DNA from: Arthrospira sp. PCC 9108
GTDB lineage: Bacteria; Cyanobacteriota; Cyanobacteriia; Cyanobacteriales; Microcoleaceae
DNA length: 64,000 bases
Assembly (NCBI GenBank): GCA_016745315.1
Contig: CP066886.1
Location: 1-64,000, forward strand
Reading direction: 5' to 3'
This document shows positions 1 through 9,934 of the stretch, piece after piece (positions within the stretch are counted from its first letter, which is position 1; every line of letters starts with the position of its first letter). The position numbers and the translations under genes are program-made. The notes beneath the pieces were generated by a model that was given only the letters and a program-made list of their open reading frames with translations, was not told the origin of the DNA and searched no databases.

Positions 1-2319
1 AACTAAAGATTCATATTCAATGACTAAATCTGCAAAATTATCTGACCATATATTACTTAAACGATTAATCAAGTACAATTTTTCATAGTCATTAATTTTT
101 ATATTCTCTAATTTATAATTACAAAAATCATTAAACATATTAATGTATGAATTTAGGTTAAATAAATATCCAATTTTATTTTCATAAGGATTGTAATTAT
201 TGGTTTGATTATTCTTTTTATACATTTCGATATAAGACGCATAAATATCACGATTATTTCGTCTTAAATTTACAATCACAGCGTTAGGAAAGTGAAACTT
301 CACCCATCCCAAACGAAAATCAATTCTATTAAATTGAAGCACTTTGTAATTTTTACTAGGATTATCTATAATAAAATTTAAATAAGACTTCATCTGATGG
401 AACTCGTCTTTTGATGACATGACAAGTTTGATACCACTAAAAGTTATACTGTGCAGTTTTTCTAAATCTTGATTTAGATTTAATGACTGATATTCAGAAA
501 AATACTTGCCCCCAAAAGTGTGATTATATAACTGTTTATTTTTGCAACTATCTTCTTCATTCTTGGGAAGCCAATTCAGCAAATCTTCATTGAGTGGTTC
601 ATAGAATACATCAGCATTATCAAGGCAATCTAATAAAGAATATAGGTAGCTTGATCCTGTTCTGAATCTAGCTGTAATAAACACACAGTTTTTAGGGATG
701 TCTTGCGAATTATATTTTAAAGACTTTGCTTCCTGGAGATAATCACAAATATAGTAGCCAGAATCATATTTAAAATCCTTGCTGTTATTTAAAACAGCCT
801 GATGATAAATTTCATTTGCTTCATCATATCTACCCAGTTTTGTCAATATCTTTCCTAATTGAAGATAAATATCATCATGTTTATTATGAGTTAATATTCC
901 TTTATAATAATAATAAATGGCTTCGTATATTTTATTCTGCTTGATCAACAAGTTTCCTAGATTGTAGTAAGGTAACGCCGTAGTTTGATGGCTCAAATCA
1001 ATGGCTTTTTTGTACATATCAGTTGCTTCTGTATGTTGATTTAATTGGTCTAAAGTATCGCCTAGCCTGACATAAGCTTGAAATAATTGAGGATCTATAT
1101 TAAGAGCTTGATGATAACAAGTTATAGCTTCTTCATACTTACCTTCCGTATTTAGTGCATCTCCCAAATTATAGTAAGCCCACGGAGTTACATCTGGGTT
1201 CAATTCAATAGCCCGATGATACATGGCGATCGCTTCTTGATTGTGACCCTGACTTGATAAAGCATCAGCCAACTTTAGATGAGGCCAGAAAAAATCAGGA
1301 TCAACTCCGATGGCTTGACGATAACACGAGATAGCTTCATCTATTTGATTTTGCTCATATAAAGCCAGTCCCAAGTTATAATGAGACCAGGCACTTGCTT
1401 CCGGATCGATTTGATTGGCTCGATGATACATGGTAATGGCTTCTTGATTGTGACCCTGACTCGATAAAGCATCAGCCAACTTCAGATGAGGCCAGAAAAA
1501 ATCAGGATCAACTCTGATGGCTTGACGATAACACGAGATAGCTTCATCTATTTGATTTTGCTCATATAAAGCCAGTCCCAAGTTATAATGAGACCAGGCA
1601 CTTGCTTCCGGATCGATTTGATTGGCTCGACGATACATAGTGATCGCTTCATCAGTTTCTCCCATCGACTTCAACACATCAGCTAACTTAAGATAAGACC
1701 AAAAAAATTCCGGCTCTAAGGCAATTGCTCTACGATAGTAACCAGTGGCTTCTTCTGCTTTATCAACTTGTGCTAAAGCTTGTCCTAAACCGAAGTTAGA
1801 ACGAAAAAAACTAGGATGAATATTGATCGATATTTGATATTCTGCAATACTAATTTCCCATTCTTGTTTAAAATAAAAACATTCTCCTAAGTTGAAGTGA
1901 GCCTTATAAGAGCAAAAGTTTAATTCAATTGCTTGTTTAAAAGATAAAATGGCATCATCAACCATTGACTTATGTAATAAGACTTCACCTAGATTATTGT
2001 AAATTTGATAAAAGCGTGGTTGAATGCTTATGGCTTGCCTGAAGCATTGTTCTGCTTCTTCTAGTGAACCATGCTTGACATAAGCTAATCCTAGGTTATA
2101 ATGGCAATAGGCTGAGTTAGGTTTGAGTTCAATAGATCTGTGATACTCCATGATTGCTTCGTCTGTGCGGTTCAGTTGATTCAGCAAACTTCCCAGATGA
2201 ACATGGACAACAAAATTTTCTGGATTCTCTTCGAGACTCTGACGGTATTTGTTGATGGCTTCATTAAAACGTCTTTTGATCACGAGTTGTTGACAAATTT
2301 TTAAACAATCAGCGTTCAT
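1..2319 (-). CDS. TPR-repeat sulfotransferase (3' end beyond the window)
   Basis: The frame is open from an ATG at 2319 to the window edge (773 codons, no stop), so the C-terminus is missing. About the first 530 residues are tandem TPR units of 34 residues with the usual W/Y-LG-A-Y-P pattern (for example YYNLGNLLIKQNKIYEAI). The next part reads CVFITARFRTGSSYLYSLLD, a P-loop-like 5'-phosphosulfate loop of PAPS-dependent sulfotransferases. Later come VIVNLRRNNRDIYASYIEMY (3'-phosphate-binding RxxxxxxxS region) and IEYESLV. The likely role is transfer of sulfate to a glycan or protein, with the TPR part binding partners. Two consecutive TPRs are duplicated as a 207-bp tandem repeat. It is divergent from the gene starting near 2379. 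Confidence is high for the domains and low for the substrate. Confidence 0.85.
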   Translation of the reverse strand, partial: MNADCLKICQQLVIKRRFNEAINKYRQSLEENPENFVVHVHLGSLLNQLNRTDEAIMEYHRSIELKPNSAYCHYNLGLAYVKHGSLEEAEQCFRQAISIQPRFYQIYNNLGEVLLHKSMVDDAILSFKQAIELNFCSYKAHFNLGECFYFKQEWEISIAEYQISINIHPSFFRSNFGLGQALAQVDKAEEATGYYRRAIALEPEFFWSYLKLADVLKSMGETDEAITMYRRANQIDPEASAWSHYNLGLALYEQNQIDEAISCYRQAIRVDPDFFWPHLKLADALSSQGHNQEAITMYHRANQIDPEASAWSHYNLGLALYEQNQIDEAISCYRQAIGVDPDFFWPHLKLADALSSQGHNQEAIAMYHRAIELNPDVTPWAYYNLGDALNTEGKYEEAITCYHQALNIDPQLFQAYVRLGDTLDQLNQHTEATDMYKKAIDLSHQTTALPYYNLGNLLIKQNKIYEAIYYYYKGILTHNKHDDIYLQLGKILTKLGRYDEANEIYHQAVLNNSKDFKYDSGYYICDYLQEAKSLKYNSQDIPKNCVFITARFRTGSSYLYSLLDCLDNADVFYEPLNEDLLNWLPKNEEDSCKNKQLYNHTFGGKYFSEYQSLNLNQDLEKLHSITFSGIKLVMSSKDEFHQMKSYLNFIIDNPSKNYKVLQFNRIDFRLGWVKFHFPNAVIVNLRRNNRDIYASYIEMYKKNNQTNNYNPYENKIGYLFNLNSYINMFNDFCNYKLENIKINDYEKLYLINRLSNIWSDNFADLVIEYESLV
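1294..1707. repeat. 207-bp tandem duplication inside the TPR coding region
   Basis: Two adjacent, nearly identical 207-bp blocks (69 codons, two TPR units) start near 1294 and 1501. They differ at a few bases, for example 'ctccga' against 'ctctga'. The length is a multiple of three, so the frame is kept. This is a recent in-frame expansion of the TPR array by two repeats. Confidence 0.75.
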
Positions 2320-2378
2320 TATGCAAGATTCAAAGAATATCGACACTCTTGGACATACATAATTGTGCATCAAGTTAT

Positions 2379-3365
2379 ATGAATTGTCAACCTAGAATTA
2401 ATCTTAATTTATCTTTAGAGCGAACTTACGGAGTCCATAGATTTGGCTGGTATGGTGTATTACAAAGTTTACAAAGTTTGCACTACGACCAGGGGATATT
2501 ATTGGATGGCTTCATAGAAAGAAAGTTTTGCTGGGGTAACGCTCCTGGGGAAGCTAGAAACCATCCTAGACCATATCAGGAGCCTTGGATTGGATTTATT
2601 CATGTTCCTCCCAGAGTTCCTAAATGGTTTCAGTATGAACAAGCACCCCAAAGTATATTTGCTACTCAGCTATGGCAGGAAAGCCTGAAAAACTGTCTGG
2701 GTTTATTCTGTTTATCTGAATATCATCGACAGTGGCTGAAAAGAAAATTAGACCTCCCGATTGTCAATTTACTGCATCCGACAGAGATACCAGATAAAAA
2801 ATTTGATTTCCACAAATTTTTGTTCAATCCCGATCCAAAAGTGATTCAAATTGGCTGGTGGCTGCGACGGCTAAATTCTATTTATTATTTGCCGACCAGT
2901 AAAAGCAAAAAAGCAATTTTGCTCAAAAATGAACCATACATTAAGTTCTTAATTACAAAAGAGAGAGAAGAATTTAATTTGGATATAACCAACAATCATA
3001 ATTTAGTTAAAACAATCAACTACTTGCCAGATCAACAGTACGATGAATTGCTGACCAAAAATATTGTTTACTTAGATATGTATGATACCAGCGCAAATAA
3101 TGTTATAATTGAGTGTATTGTAAGAAACACTCCTATATTAGTGAATCCGCTTCCGGCAGTTGTAGAATACTTAGGAGAGAATTATCCTCTGTATTTTAAT
3201 GACCGGAATGAAGCAGCAGAAAAAGCTGATGATTTGGGTTTAATTAAAAAAGCCCATGAGTATTTGAGGAGTTATTCTTTCAAGGAAAAATTATCCTTAG
3301 AGTATTTCGTCAAATCTCTTAGTAAATCTAGCATTTATAAATCTCTTCCCAATCAAATTAATTAG
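2379..3365 (+). CDS. Glycosyltransferase-like protein
   Basis: About 328 residues from the ATG at 2379; a TTG at 2349 in the same frame would add ten residues, and neither start has a clear Shine-Dalgarno site. The N-terminal half has GWYGVLQSL and IHVPPRVPKWF. The C-terminal half has the GT-B-like stretch YDTSANNVIIECIVRNTPIL followed by NPLPAVVEYLG, the kind of nucleotide-sugar-binding E/N region seen in family 1/4 glycosyltransferases. No signal peptide or membrane segment is visible. It lies 35 bp upstream of another glycosyltransferase gene on the same strand and is probably co-transcribed with it. The specificity cannot be told. Confidence 0.65.
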   Translation: MNCQPRINLNLSLERTYGVHRFGWYGVLQSLQSLHYDQGILLDGFIERKFCWGNAPGEARNHPRPYQEPWIGFIHVPPRVPKWFQYEQAPQSIFATQLWQESLKNCLGLFCLSEYHRQWLKRKLDLPIVNLLHPTEIPDKKFDFHKFLFNPDPKVIQIGWWLRRLNSIYYLPTSKSKKAILLKNEPYIKFLITKEREEFNLDITNNHNLVKTINYLPDQQYDELLTKNIVYLDMYDTSANNVIIECIVRNTPILVNPLPAVVEYLGENYPLYFNDRNEAAEKADDLGLIKKAHEYLRSYSFKEKLSLEYFVKSLSKSSIYKSLPNQIN

Positions 3366-3400
3366 TTTCACAATCACATTAATTAGTTTCAAAAAATCTT

Positions 3401-5569
3401 ATGAAAATCAACTTGTTTTCCCCACTGCCACCCGAAGAAACAGGTATTGCTGAGTATACTCAACAGCTTTTAGTTCATTTTTACAAATATGCAGATATTA
3501 TTCTGTGGACGGATCAAGAAAATTGGAGTCTAGAACTTGAGGAATACGCTAAAGTTTGCAACTATAACCCCGTTTCATTCCCTACTACTGAGCTGGAAAG
3601 CGGAGATATTAACATCTATAATCTGGGCAACAATGCTAAGTTTCACGGTTCTATTTGGAAGGTTAGCCAAAAATATCCAGGCATAGTTATTTTGCATGAT
3701 GTCAATTTGCATTATCTTTTTACGACTGTGTTTCCAGAGTATTTGAAAGAGGGAAGCGATCAAGAAGCTTACGTGAATATAATGGTTAAGCATCATGGTA
3801 TAGTATGCCTGCAAGATGTTCAAAAGTTGTTCCGGGGTGATTTAAGTTGGGCGATCATTTCAGAAAGATATCCTTTAACTTTTGCAGCCCTCGATAATGC
3901 TTTGGGGGTAGTAGTCCACAATACCGAAGCTTTTGCATTATTAGAACAGGAAAAGGGATTACCTGTTACTTATCTTCCCTTGTCTTATCCATCGAATTCT
4001 GTTTTACCTTATAAAAAAAAATCTTTGCCCAAAACACCGCCTTATCGACTAATTATATTTGGTCATTTAGGGGGGATGTATCGTAGAGTTCAATCCGTCA
4101 TTAAAGCTCTAGGAACTTTCCCAGAAAAGCTTTTATTCCGCTTGGATGTTTATGGAAGGGTTTGGGATACAAATTATCTTAATGATTTAATTCAGCATTT
4201 TGAGCTTCAAGAACTGGTAAAGTTACATGGTTGGGTAAATGAACTAGAACTGGAATATGCTTTAGCCAATGCAGATTTAGCAATTAATTTACGTTATCCT
4301 ACTGGTGGAGAAGCCTCAGCTAGCCAACTGCGTATTTGGAGTCATGGTTTACCGAGCCTGGTAACTCGCATTGGGTGGTATGCTCAAATTCCAGAGAATG
4401 CAGTAGCGTTTATTCGTCATGATTGTGAAATTGAGGATATTCAGCAACAATTAAAAAACTTTATCGATGATCCTGAGCGTTTTGCAAAAATAGGTGAAAA
4501 TGGTCGAGAGATTTTAGCAAAAGAACATAGCCCAGCACTATATGCTCAGAAAGTTGTTGATTTTGCCAAGGATATTAAACTTTCTCAGGGGAGTCCCAGG
4601 GTTACTCCTCAACCTAAAGTTAGCGTAGTGATTTATGCCTACAACTCTAGTCTCAATATACCGCAGACAATAGAAAGTGTGCTTCAACAGAGCTACCATG
4701 ATCATGAAATTATTGTGGTCGATGATGGTTCGACAGATAATATTCGTGAAGTTTTAGCACCTTACCACAGCCAAATCCGATATACCCGCTATCAAAATCG
4801 TCAAGGAATCTCAGTTGCTAGGAATCAAGGAATTAATATGGCACGAGGTTGGTTTATCGTGTTTCTGGATGGGGGCGATCGCTTATTTCCAAATCAGTTA
4901 GCATCTCAAGTAGCTTGTTTTGAATCAAATCCGTCTATAGGATGGATTTGTGGAGGTTTTCGTTGGGTCAATCAAGCCGGAGAAATGCTAGTCAATGTTG
5001 AACCCTGGGATGAGTTCCCGTTGTTAAACTGGAAAACTTTGCTGATGTCTAAGCAGTTATTTATGGGTGCAATGATGTTTGAGCGTCAATGGTTAAACTG
5101 GGCAGGCGGTTTTAAAACGGATTTAAAATATACAGAGGATTTTGACTTGCTATGCCGTTTAACGTTAATGAACTGCTTGGCTGACTGGTCACGGCAAGTT
5201 GGTGTTTATCGTTGTCAGTCTCCAGATGATGTTTCTGAAAATGTATTAGAAATGGCTCAAGCCTGGGAAGAAGCTTTAGGGAATTTATTCCGTAACTCCC
5301 AATTGCCTGAAAGCGTCACTCGAGAAAAAGAGCGATGGCTGTATCACAATTTAGTCTGGTTGGCTTGGAATTTTTATCGTGTAGGAAAATACGAACTAAT
5401 GATTGAGTATTTGCAAAAATCATTTTCCTATACTGATAGTTATTTTGGTAAAAATATTAGTGATTTAGTAGATGCTTTTAAGGTTTACTCTCGGAATTCC
5501 TATTGTAACTTTGAGGCATACAATTTTTCTATCTTGTCTAATTTGAGTTACTTTGCTAATATGACCTAA
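3401..5569 (+). CDS. Bifunctional glycosyltransferase: GT4-like domain fused to GT2 domain
   Basis: 722 residues from an ATG. Residues 1-390 look like a GT-B (family 4) transferase: INLFSPLPPEETGIAEYTQQ at the N-terminus, then LIIFGHLGGMYRR and HGWVNELELEYALANADLAI. Residues 405-640 are a GT-A family 2 domain: VSVVIYAYNSSLNI, IIVVDDGSTDN and a region FLDGGDRLFPNQ where the usual DxD appears as DGGD. The C-terminus (LYHNLVWLAWNFYRVGKYEL) resembles a short TPR-like tail. Two sugar transfers by one polypeptide are plausible in polysaccharide assembly. It is followed by about 150 bp without genes and then an intron-like element. Confidence 0.8.
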   Translation: MKINLFSPLPPEETGIAEYTQQLLVHFYKYADIILWTDQENWSLELEEYAKVCNYNPVSFPTTELESGDINIYNLGNNAKFHGSIWKVSQKYPGIVILHDVNLHYLFTTVFPEYLKEGSDQEAYVNIMVKHHGIVCLQDVQKLFRGDLSWAIISERYPLTFAALDNALGVVVHNTEAFALLEQEKGLPVTYLPLSYPSNSVLPYKKKSLPKTPPYRLIIFGHLGGMYRRVQSVIKALGTFPEKLLFRLDVYGRVWDTNYLNDLIQHFELQELVKLHGWVNELELEYALANADLAINLRYPTGGEASASQLRIWSHGLPSLVTRIGWYAQIPENAVAFIRHDCEIEDIQQQLKNFIDDPERFAKIGENGREILAKEHSPALYAQKVVDFAKDIKLSQGSPRVTPQPKVSVVIYAYNSSLNIPQTIESVLQQSYHDHEIIVVDDGSTDNIREVLAPYHSQIRYTRYQNRQGISVARNQGINMARGWFIVFLDGGDRLFPNQLASQVACFESNPSIGWICGGFRWVNQAGEMLVNVEPWDEFPLLNWKTLLMSKQLFMGAMMFERQWLNWAGGFKTDLKYTEDFDLLCRLTLMNCLADWSRQVGVYRCQSPDDVSENVLEMAQAWEEALGNLFRNSQLPESVTREKERWLYHNLVWLAWNFYRVGKYELMIEYLQKSFSYTDSYFGKNISDLVDAFKVYSRNSYCNFEAYNFSILSNLSYFANMT

Positions 5570-5720
5570 AAATAGCAAAGCTGACACCAGCCGTAAAGTA
5601 GCATTTCAAAACATTATGTCAATGCACCCATAAGTTTGCCGGGAATGGAAGAATAAAGTTGCCGTATTGTGCTGTAATACTAAATACCGTTATCAAAATA
5701 CTTGTATAATGAAGGAAAGG

Positions 5721-6634
5721 GTGCGAGACGTTCAGGCATGAAATAGGGAGGAGATACCCGAAATAGCTGCCTGGTGGAGATTTCAGCCCCTTGGTTGAAT
5801 ACAAGAGGCTTGCCTCTGACCATCTCCATAACTGTTTATATGTCCCAACGTTTGGTATAGAAATATACAAAACAAGGCAGGGAACCCAAGGTCAAAACGA
5901 ACTAACTCATACAAATTCCTTATAGGAAGCCCAGAAATGGATAAGTAAAGTTAGGAAATTAGGGTAACGGCGATAGCCACCCCCAAATTTGGGAATCACA
6001 ACCCCAGGATTGAAGCGGGGAACGGAAGGCTCCGAGATACAACCCAGTATCGGAATTGAGACCACTGCCAACCATCCATGATTAGGGAAACCGAATGTCT
6101 GGCCTGAACCACCGTAATTATTAAGTAGCGAAATAGGTTGATACACTGCTCTCAAAAGAGAAAGGGGAAAAGAGGAGGGCTACCTTTACCATCCTCACAG
6201 ACCTTTAAAAGTAGGGCGGTGGATAGGACAAATCTAACGATGGAATGCCCGTATAAACGGAACGTTGTAATCCCTCTAATGCTCTGCCCATAAACAAGTG
6301 AACAATATTATTCACAGGCAGTAGTGAAAAATGTAAGTGTATGCTTAGAGGGTGAAGGATTTGACCAAAAGCCAATGCCCAATTGTAATGGTTGGGATAT
6401 GCCCACAGGTCACGGTGTGGATATAGATACTGCGATAAATAGGAATTTTACGGCGAAAACGAGTTTAAAGACTGCGTGTGCATATAGCTCTGAACATGGA
6501 AGTACGAAAGCAGGGGGTAGTAACCCTGTTCCTATGACAAAAAGGGTATCCACATCAGGAGCCGTGTGCAAATAAACTCGCAAGCACGGTTTTGAATGGG
6601 AGGTGATGGAGGTGACTCGATTATCGACCCCTAC
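5721..6634 (+). ncRNA. ORF-less group II intron-like ribozyme
   Basis: The element begins GTGCGAG at 5721, matching the GUGYG 5' end of group II introns. Near 6559-6593 is a domain V-like hairpin: GAGCCGTG pairs with CACGGTTTT, with an AGC triad and a two-base AG bulge. Its upper stem (GCAAAT against CTCGC) is imperfect. It is followed by a domain VI-like helix (TGGGAGGTGAT against ATCGACCCCTA) that leaves A6627 unpaired, 7 nt before a 3' end reading TAC (AY rule). No long reverse-transcriptase ORF exists in its 914 nt, so mobility or maturation would need a protein supplied in trans, or the copy is dying. Boundaries are inferred from these motifs; IBS/EBS pairing was not established. Confidence 0.7.
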
Positions 6635-6651
6635 CAAAGAGGAACAGATAA

Positions 6652-6735
6652 ATGCCAAGAAAAGCCACTCTAGTTAACCATTATAGTTCTTCGGAACTGA
6701 AACAAAAGTACATAAAAAGTAAAGATGCAGTATAA
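6652..6735 (+). pseudogene. N-terminal stub of an IS630-type transposase
   Basis: A 27-codon reading frame starts at an ATG preceded by AGAGGA (a good ribosome-binding site) and reads MPRKATLVNHYSSSELKQKY..., then stops. The LVNHxSxxELKxxYxxxKD pattern resembles the start of IS630/helix-turn-helix transposases, where the sequence normally continues with a VESRRW-like stretch. The rest of the transposase is absent. The group II intron-like element ends 17 bp upstream, so the intron appears to sit in the leader of this decayed insertion sequence. The family call rests on a short segment. Confidence 0.5.
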
Positions 6736-6750
6736 TCAAAAAGATGGCAT

Positions 6751-7776
6751 CTATTGTGGAAAGTGTGTAGTGAGCTTATTGTTTAAATCCAACAAACCTT
6801 TTCTTGCGTTTTCTTTCAGCCAGTTTCGAGTCAAGGTTGGTATTTTTGCTATGTAAGGACTCAATACATCTAATAGATATTCATTATGAATACTAGCCAA
6901 TAATTCCTCTCTTTCAATCATACGATAAAAATTTATAAACTTGTTGGTCTTGTTCAGAGTTATTGCTAGTATACCATACATAGATGCTACTACACAACCG
7001 TGAAATTTTGTGCTTATAATCAAAGAGCATTCACCTATATATTTTGTCAAATCACTTAAATCTTGGCTTGATTTAATAATCTTGCCAGGGAAGTTAAATA
7101 ACTTTGCGGCATCAAGTTCTTCTTGAGCAGTTAATCCATTAGATAATATAATCTGTCTTATTTCAAAACCTTGCTTCTCAGCAGCATAACAAACTTTGTT
7201 TAGTAACTGATTAGTTTTAGTCCTCTGGTTTTCATTCAAAGCTTGCCCTATCTGTTTACGGGTAATAATCCCCAATGCTTTCTCTGTGCAGTTGACTTTT
7301 GGCAAGTCTAGAGCACATACTAAATCAGGGTAAAAGTATACTGAGCATCTAGGTCGGATATGCTTTTCCAACCATTTTTTTGATTCTATATCCCTAACAC
7401 CTATATGCTTAACATTTTTATGCTGAAAAAACTTACTTATTTTCTCTACTGTTTCTTGATTGAATCCAAGCCAGCTAGCAACACCAACACCATGAATAAA
7501 TATAGGTTTAGACAAATATTCAGGAAACCAATAATTAATCTTTTGATAACCTGTCCTGATTAAATCACCCCCTCCAATTAAAATACCATCTACAGAATCA
7601 ACAAAGTTTTGTCGCATTTCGGATGTTGCATGAAAACCTTTCATTACACCTGTCACTTCTTGAAAGTGTACAAATTTAACATTAGTCAGGTATTGTTCAA
7701 AGATGACTTTGAACAACTCATCACCGTAATTTCCAAACCCGTAGTAACCTAACAGCCCTAACTTATATCCATTCAT
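6751..7776 (-). CDS. Polysaccharide pyruvyl transferase family protein
   Basis: 341 residues from an ATG. The N-terminus LGLLGYYGFGNYGDELF is the G-Y-x-G-x-GN-GDE signature of the PS_pyruv_trans family, followed by DGILIGGGDLIR. Later LIISTKFHGCVVASMYGI carries the family's conserved K-F/L-H motif. Members move pyruvate from phosphoenolpyruvate onto sugars as a ketal, adding negative charge to exopolysaccharide. It runs on the minus strand just downstream of the sulfotransferase at 7835-8749 (58 bp gap), probably in the same transcript. A second family member (csaB) lies at 41693-42736. Confidence 0.85.
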   Translation of the reverse strand: MNGYKLGLLGYYGFGNYGDELFKVIFEQYLTNVKFVHFQEVTGVMKGFHATSEMRQNFVDSVDGILIGGGDLIRTGYQKINYWFPEYLSKPIFIHGVGVASWLGFNQETVEKISKFFQHKNVKHIGVRDIESKKWLEKHIRPRCSVYFYPDLVCALDLPKVNCTEKALGIITRKQIGQALNENQRTKTNQLLNKVCYAAEKQGFEIRQIILSNGLTAQEELDAAKLFNFPGKIIKSSQDLSDLTKYIGECSLIISTKFHGCVVASMYGILAITLNKTNKFINFYRMIEREELLASIHNEYLLDVLSPYIAKIPTLTRNWLKENARKGLLDLNNKLTTHFPQ

Positions 7777-7834
7777 AATTTAAGAAACCTTTATTTGCTT
7801 AACTTTATTTTTCTAATTTCATCAAATTTATACT

Positions 7835-8749
7835 TTACTCAAAGCTTCTTTTGACTAAATTAATTTCTTCCTCTGTCAGATACTTTTGAGGATCGTAATC
7901 GTTATATTGAACCTTTTTATCCAACAATATATCCCAGTAGTTGTTGCTATTTTTAAGACTTTTTGGTTTATCTAAAACCTCGTCTGTAAATTCCTCCCCA
8001 ATGAAACTAAAGATGGCTTTGCCAGTTTCTTCAGCTTGACTCGTAAACTTCTCATAGCTGACCAAAAAGGTATGATTGGGAAAGCGATCCATCATGTTTT
8101 GGGTTAACTTATCTACATTCTGAATCGCCCTAATATATTGACTAACATCTTTATTTAACCATGCCAAATCTGGCGAATCTGGATTTTTACCTTGTTTAAT
8201 ATGTTCCTGATATCGACGTCGATGAGAAACAATAACTCCCAGAGGATGACGGCTACAAATTAAAATTTTGGCTTGAGGAAAACAGTCTATAATTTCCGGG
8301 ATAAAATACAAATGTTTAGGTGTTTTCTCGACTAACCGCTTTTGGTCAAAGCGATTCCAAGCTTGAAAAAACATCGAAACGATTATATCTCGGTATCTTC
8401 GCTCCTGCCAAGCCGACTTATTTTGATATATCCGAGGCTGTCTGGGTAAACCTTTGCCATCTAACTCTTGATTGAGAATAATTAACTCCTGAATACTATC
8501 GCGATACTGTTTAATTCCAGGCTCTCCCCCTAAATAAATTTTAAGTCCTCCCTCAATTTTACCCTCAATTAATTTATCAGGATGAACGAAAACAAAAGTT
8601 TCCATTGTCTGGAAAGGAGAATCGATAAAAGCAGGATGAGCAGCAATTGTTCTAAATACAATACTTGTGCCACTTCGTTCTGCTCCCACTACAAAAACAG
8701 GTTGATGGGTATTTGACCAGTTAATAGCTTCCGTAATAATTTGATTCAT
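7835..8749 (-). CDS. PAPS-dependent sulfotransferase family protein
   Basis: 304 residues from an ATG. VFVVGAERSGTSIVFRTI (residues 19-36) is the 5'-phosphosulfate-binding loop. AKILICSRHPLGVIVSHRRR is the 3'-phosphate-binding R-x-P...S motif, and FLVSYEKF is the usual YE[DEK]L/F element. The size is normal for a Sulfotransfer_3 protein. The C-terminus (YLTEEEINLVKRSFE) matches the end of this family. It lies 36 bp downstream of the GT4 segment ending at 8786 and upstream of a pyruvyl transferase. The acceptor is unknown; context suggests an extracellular glycan. Confidence 0.88.
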   Translation of the reverse strand: MNQIITEAINWSNTHQPVFVVGAERSGTSIVFRTIAAHPAFIDSPFQTMETFVFVHPDKLIEGKIEGGLKIYLGGEPGIKQYRDSIQELIILNQELDGKGLPRQPRIYQNKSAWQERRYRDIIVSMFFQAWNRFDQKRLVEKTPKHLYFIPEIIDCFPQAKILICSRHPLGVIVSHRRRYQEHIKQGKNPDSPDLAWLNKDVSQYIRAIQNVDKLTQNMMDRFPNHTFLVSYEKFTSQAEETGKAIFSFIGEEFTDEVLDKPKSLKNSNNYWDILLDKKVQYNDYDPQKYLTEEEINLVKRSFE

Positions 8750-8785
8750 CTTGTTAATTTAATAATTTTTGCACTCAATCATAGT

Positions 8786-9934
8786 TTACCCTAAAACCTT
8801 ATTTAATAACTTTTTCTCTAAACGACTAAATATTTTGTTCCAAGTATACTTACTTTTAACTAACTCCAGACCATGTAAACGTAATTTATGCCTCAAATTT
8901 GGATCTCGACTCATGTCAACAACTGCATCAGCAAACTTTTGAGGTTCATCTCTGATCAGAATATGAGTTCCATCCTCCCCAGATAATCCTTCACAGCCCA
9001 AATTTGTAGACACTACAGGCAATCCCATTGCCATTGAGTGCAAGATTTTTAACCGAGTTCCACTTCCAAGTCGCAGTGGCACAACCGTCATCATACAATC
9101 TTTTGCTACCTGACTCATATCTTTTGGACTCGCCACTATTTCAATTCTGGGATCTTGGGCTAATTTTTGTATTTGTACGCCTGGATCTCGACCAGCAATG
9201 CTGACGGTCATTGTCGGATCTTGTTCCCAAATTTTTGGCAATATCTCCTCAACAAAAAATAGAACTCCATCGATATTAGGGTAATATGCCAAATTACCCA
9301 TAAATAAAATTTTTCTTCCCTGACTATTATCAACAGGAGTTATACTATCCGTATCAGTACCATTCTCCACAATCAGTGTTTGTACCCTGGGACAACGCTG
9401 CTGAACTTGTTTCATATCTACTTCACTAACCAAAGTTACTAAATTGAATTTAGTCCAAGTTCGCGTTTCGTACTCCTGCAATAGTAGAGCTTCTTTGTCC
9501 GCTTCTAAAAAAGCTTTTGCTGCTTCAACATCTCCCGCTACTTTCTGCAATTGATAATTTCCTGGAGAAGCATGAGCGCATTGTTGCAGGAGGTCGGACT
9601 CGATATTGTGTTCTTCCAAAACCGTATAAGTATCTTGAAATAAATCTACATAAGATGCCATGTAAATAAAATCAAATAAAACTATATCAAAGTCAATATT
9701 ATTCTTCATGACTTCCAAAGTTGTTCTCATATTCCAAGTATGCCAGCGATGAACCTGTCTAGGCTCGTTTGGCTTTCTTGGTGCATAAGGAGAATCTAAC
9801 ATAATCATAACAGCCAGATCACAGTAATCAGTCAATTCTTGCTCAATCTTGTAATCTTTCTCTGAAAAGATAAAAGAAACTACAATCAAATCGTGGCGAC
9901 TTGCTAAATATTTAATTTCCTCAAACATTCGCAT
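8786..9934 (-). pseudogene. GT4 glycosyltransferase, C-terminal part of a frameshifted TPR-GT4 gene
   Basis: 382 codons open, beginning RMFEEIKYLASRHDLIVVSF, which is normally residues 20-40 of a family 4 transferase; the first strand of the fold is missing. The rest is typical: KILFMGNLAYYPNIDGVLFF, SIAGRDPG, VVPLRLGSGTRLKILHSMAM and LPVVSTNLGCEGL (donor-binding E/G region). The missing start (LKILMVTSYPPYPPNS) is found at the end of the upstream TPR frame, which overlaps by 31 bp. Adding one base near 9931-9940 (for example in the C-run of TGTCCCAATG) joins them. No independent start codon with a ribosome-binding site is evident. Confidence 0.75.

Noticed and set aside
6324..6658. Short ORFs inside the intron-like region as an intron-encoded protein
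   Set aside because: They are under 85 codons, on both strands, and show no reverse transcriptase or maturase motif.
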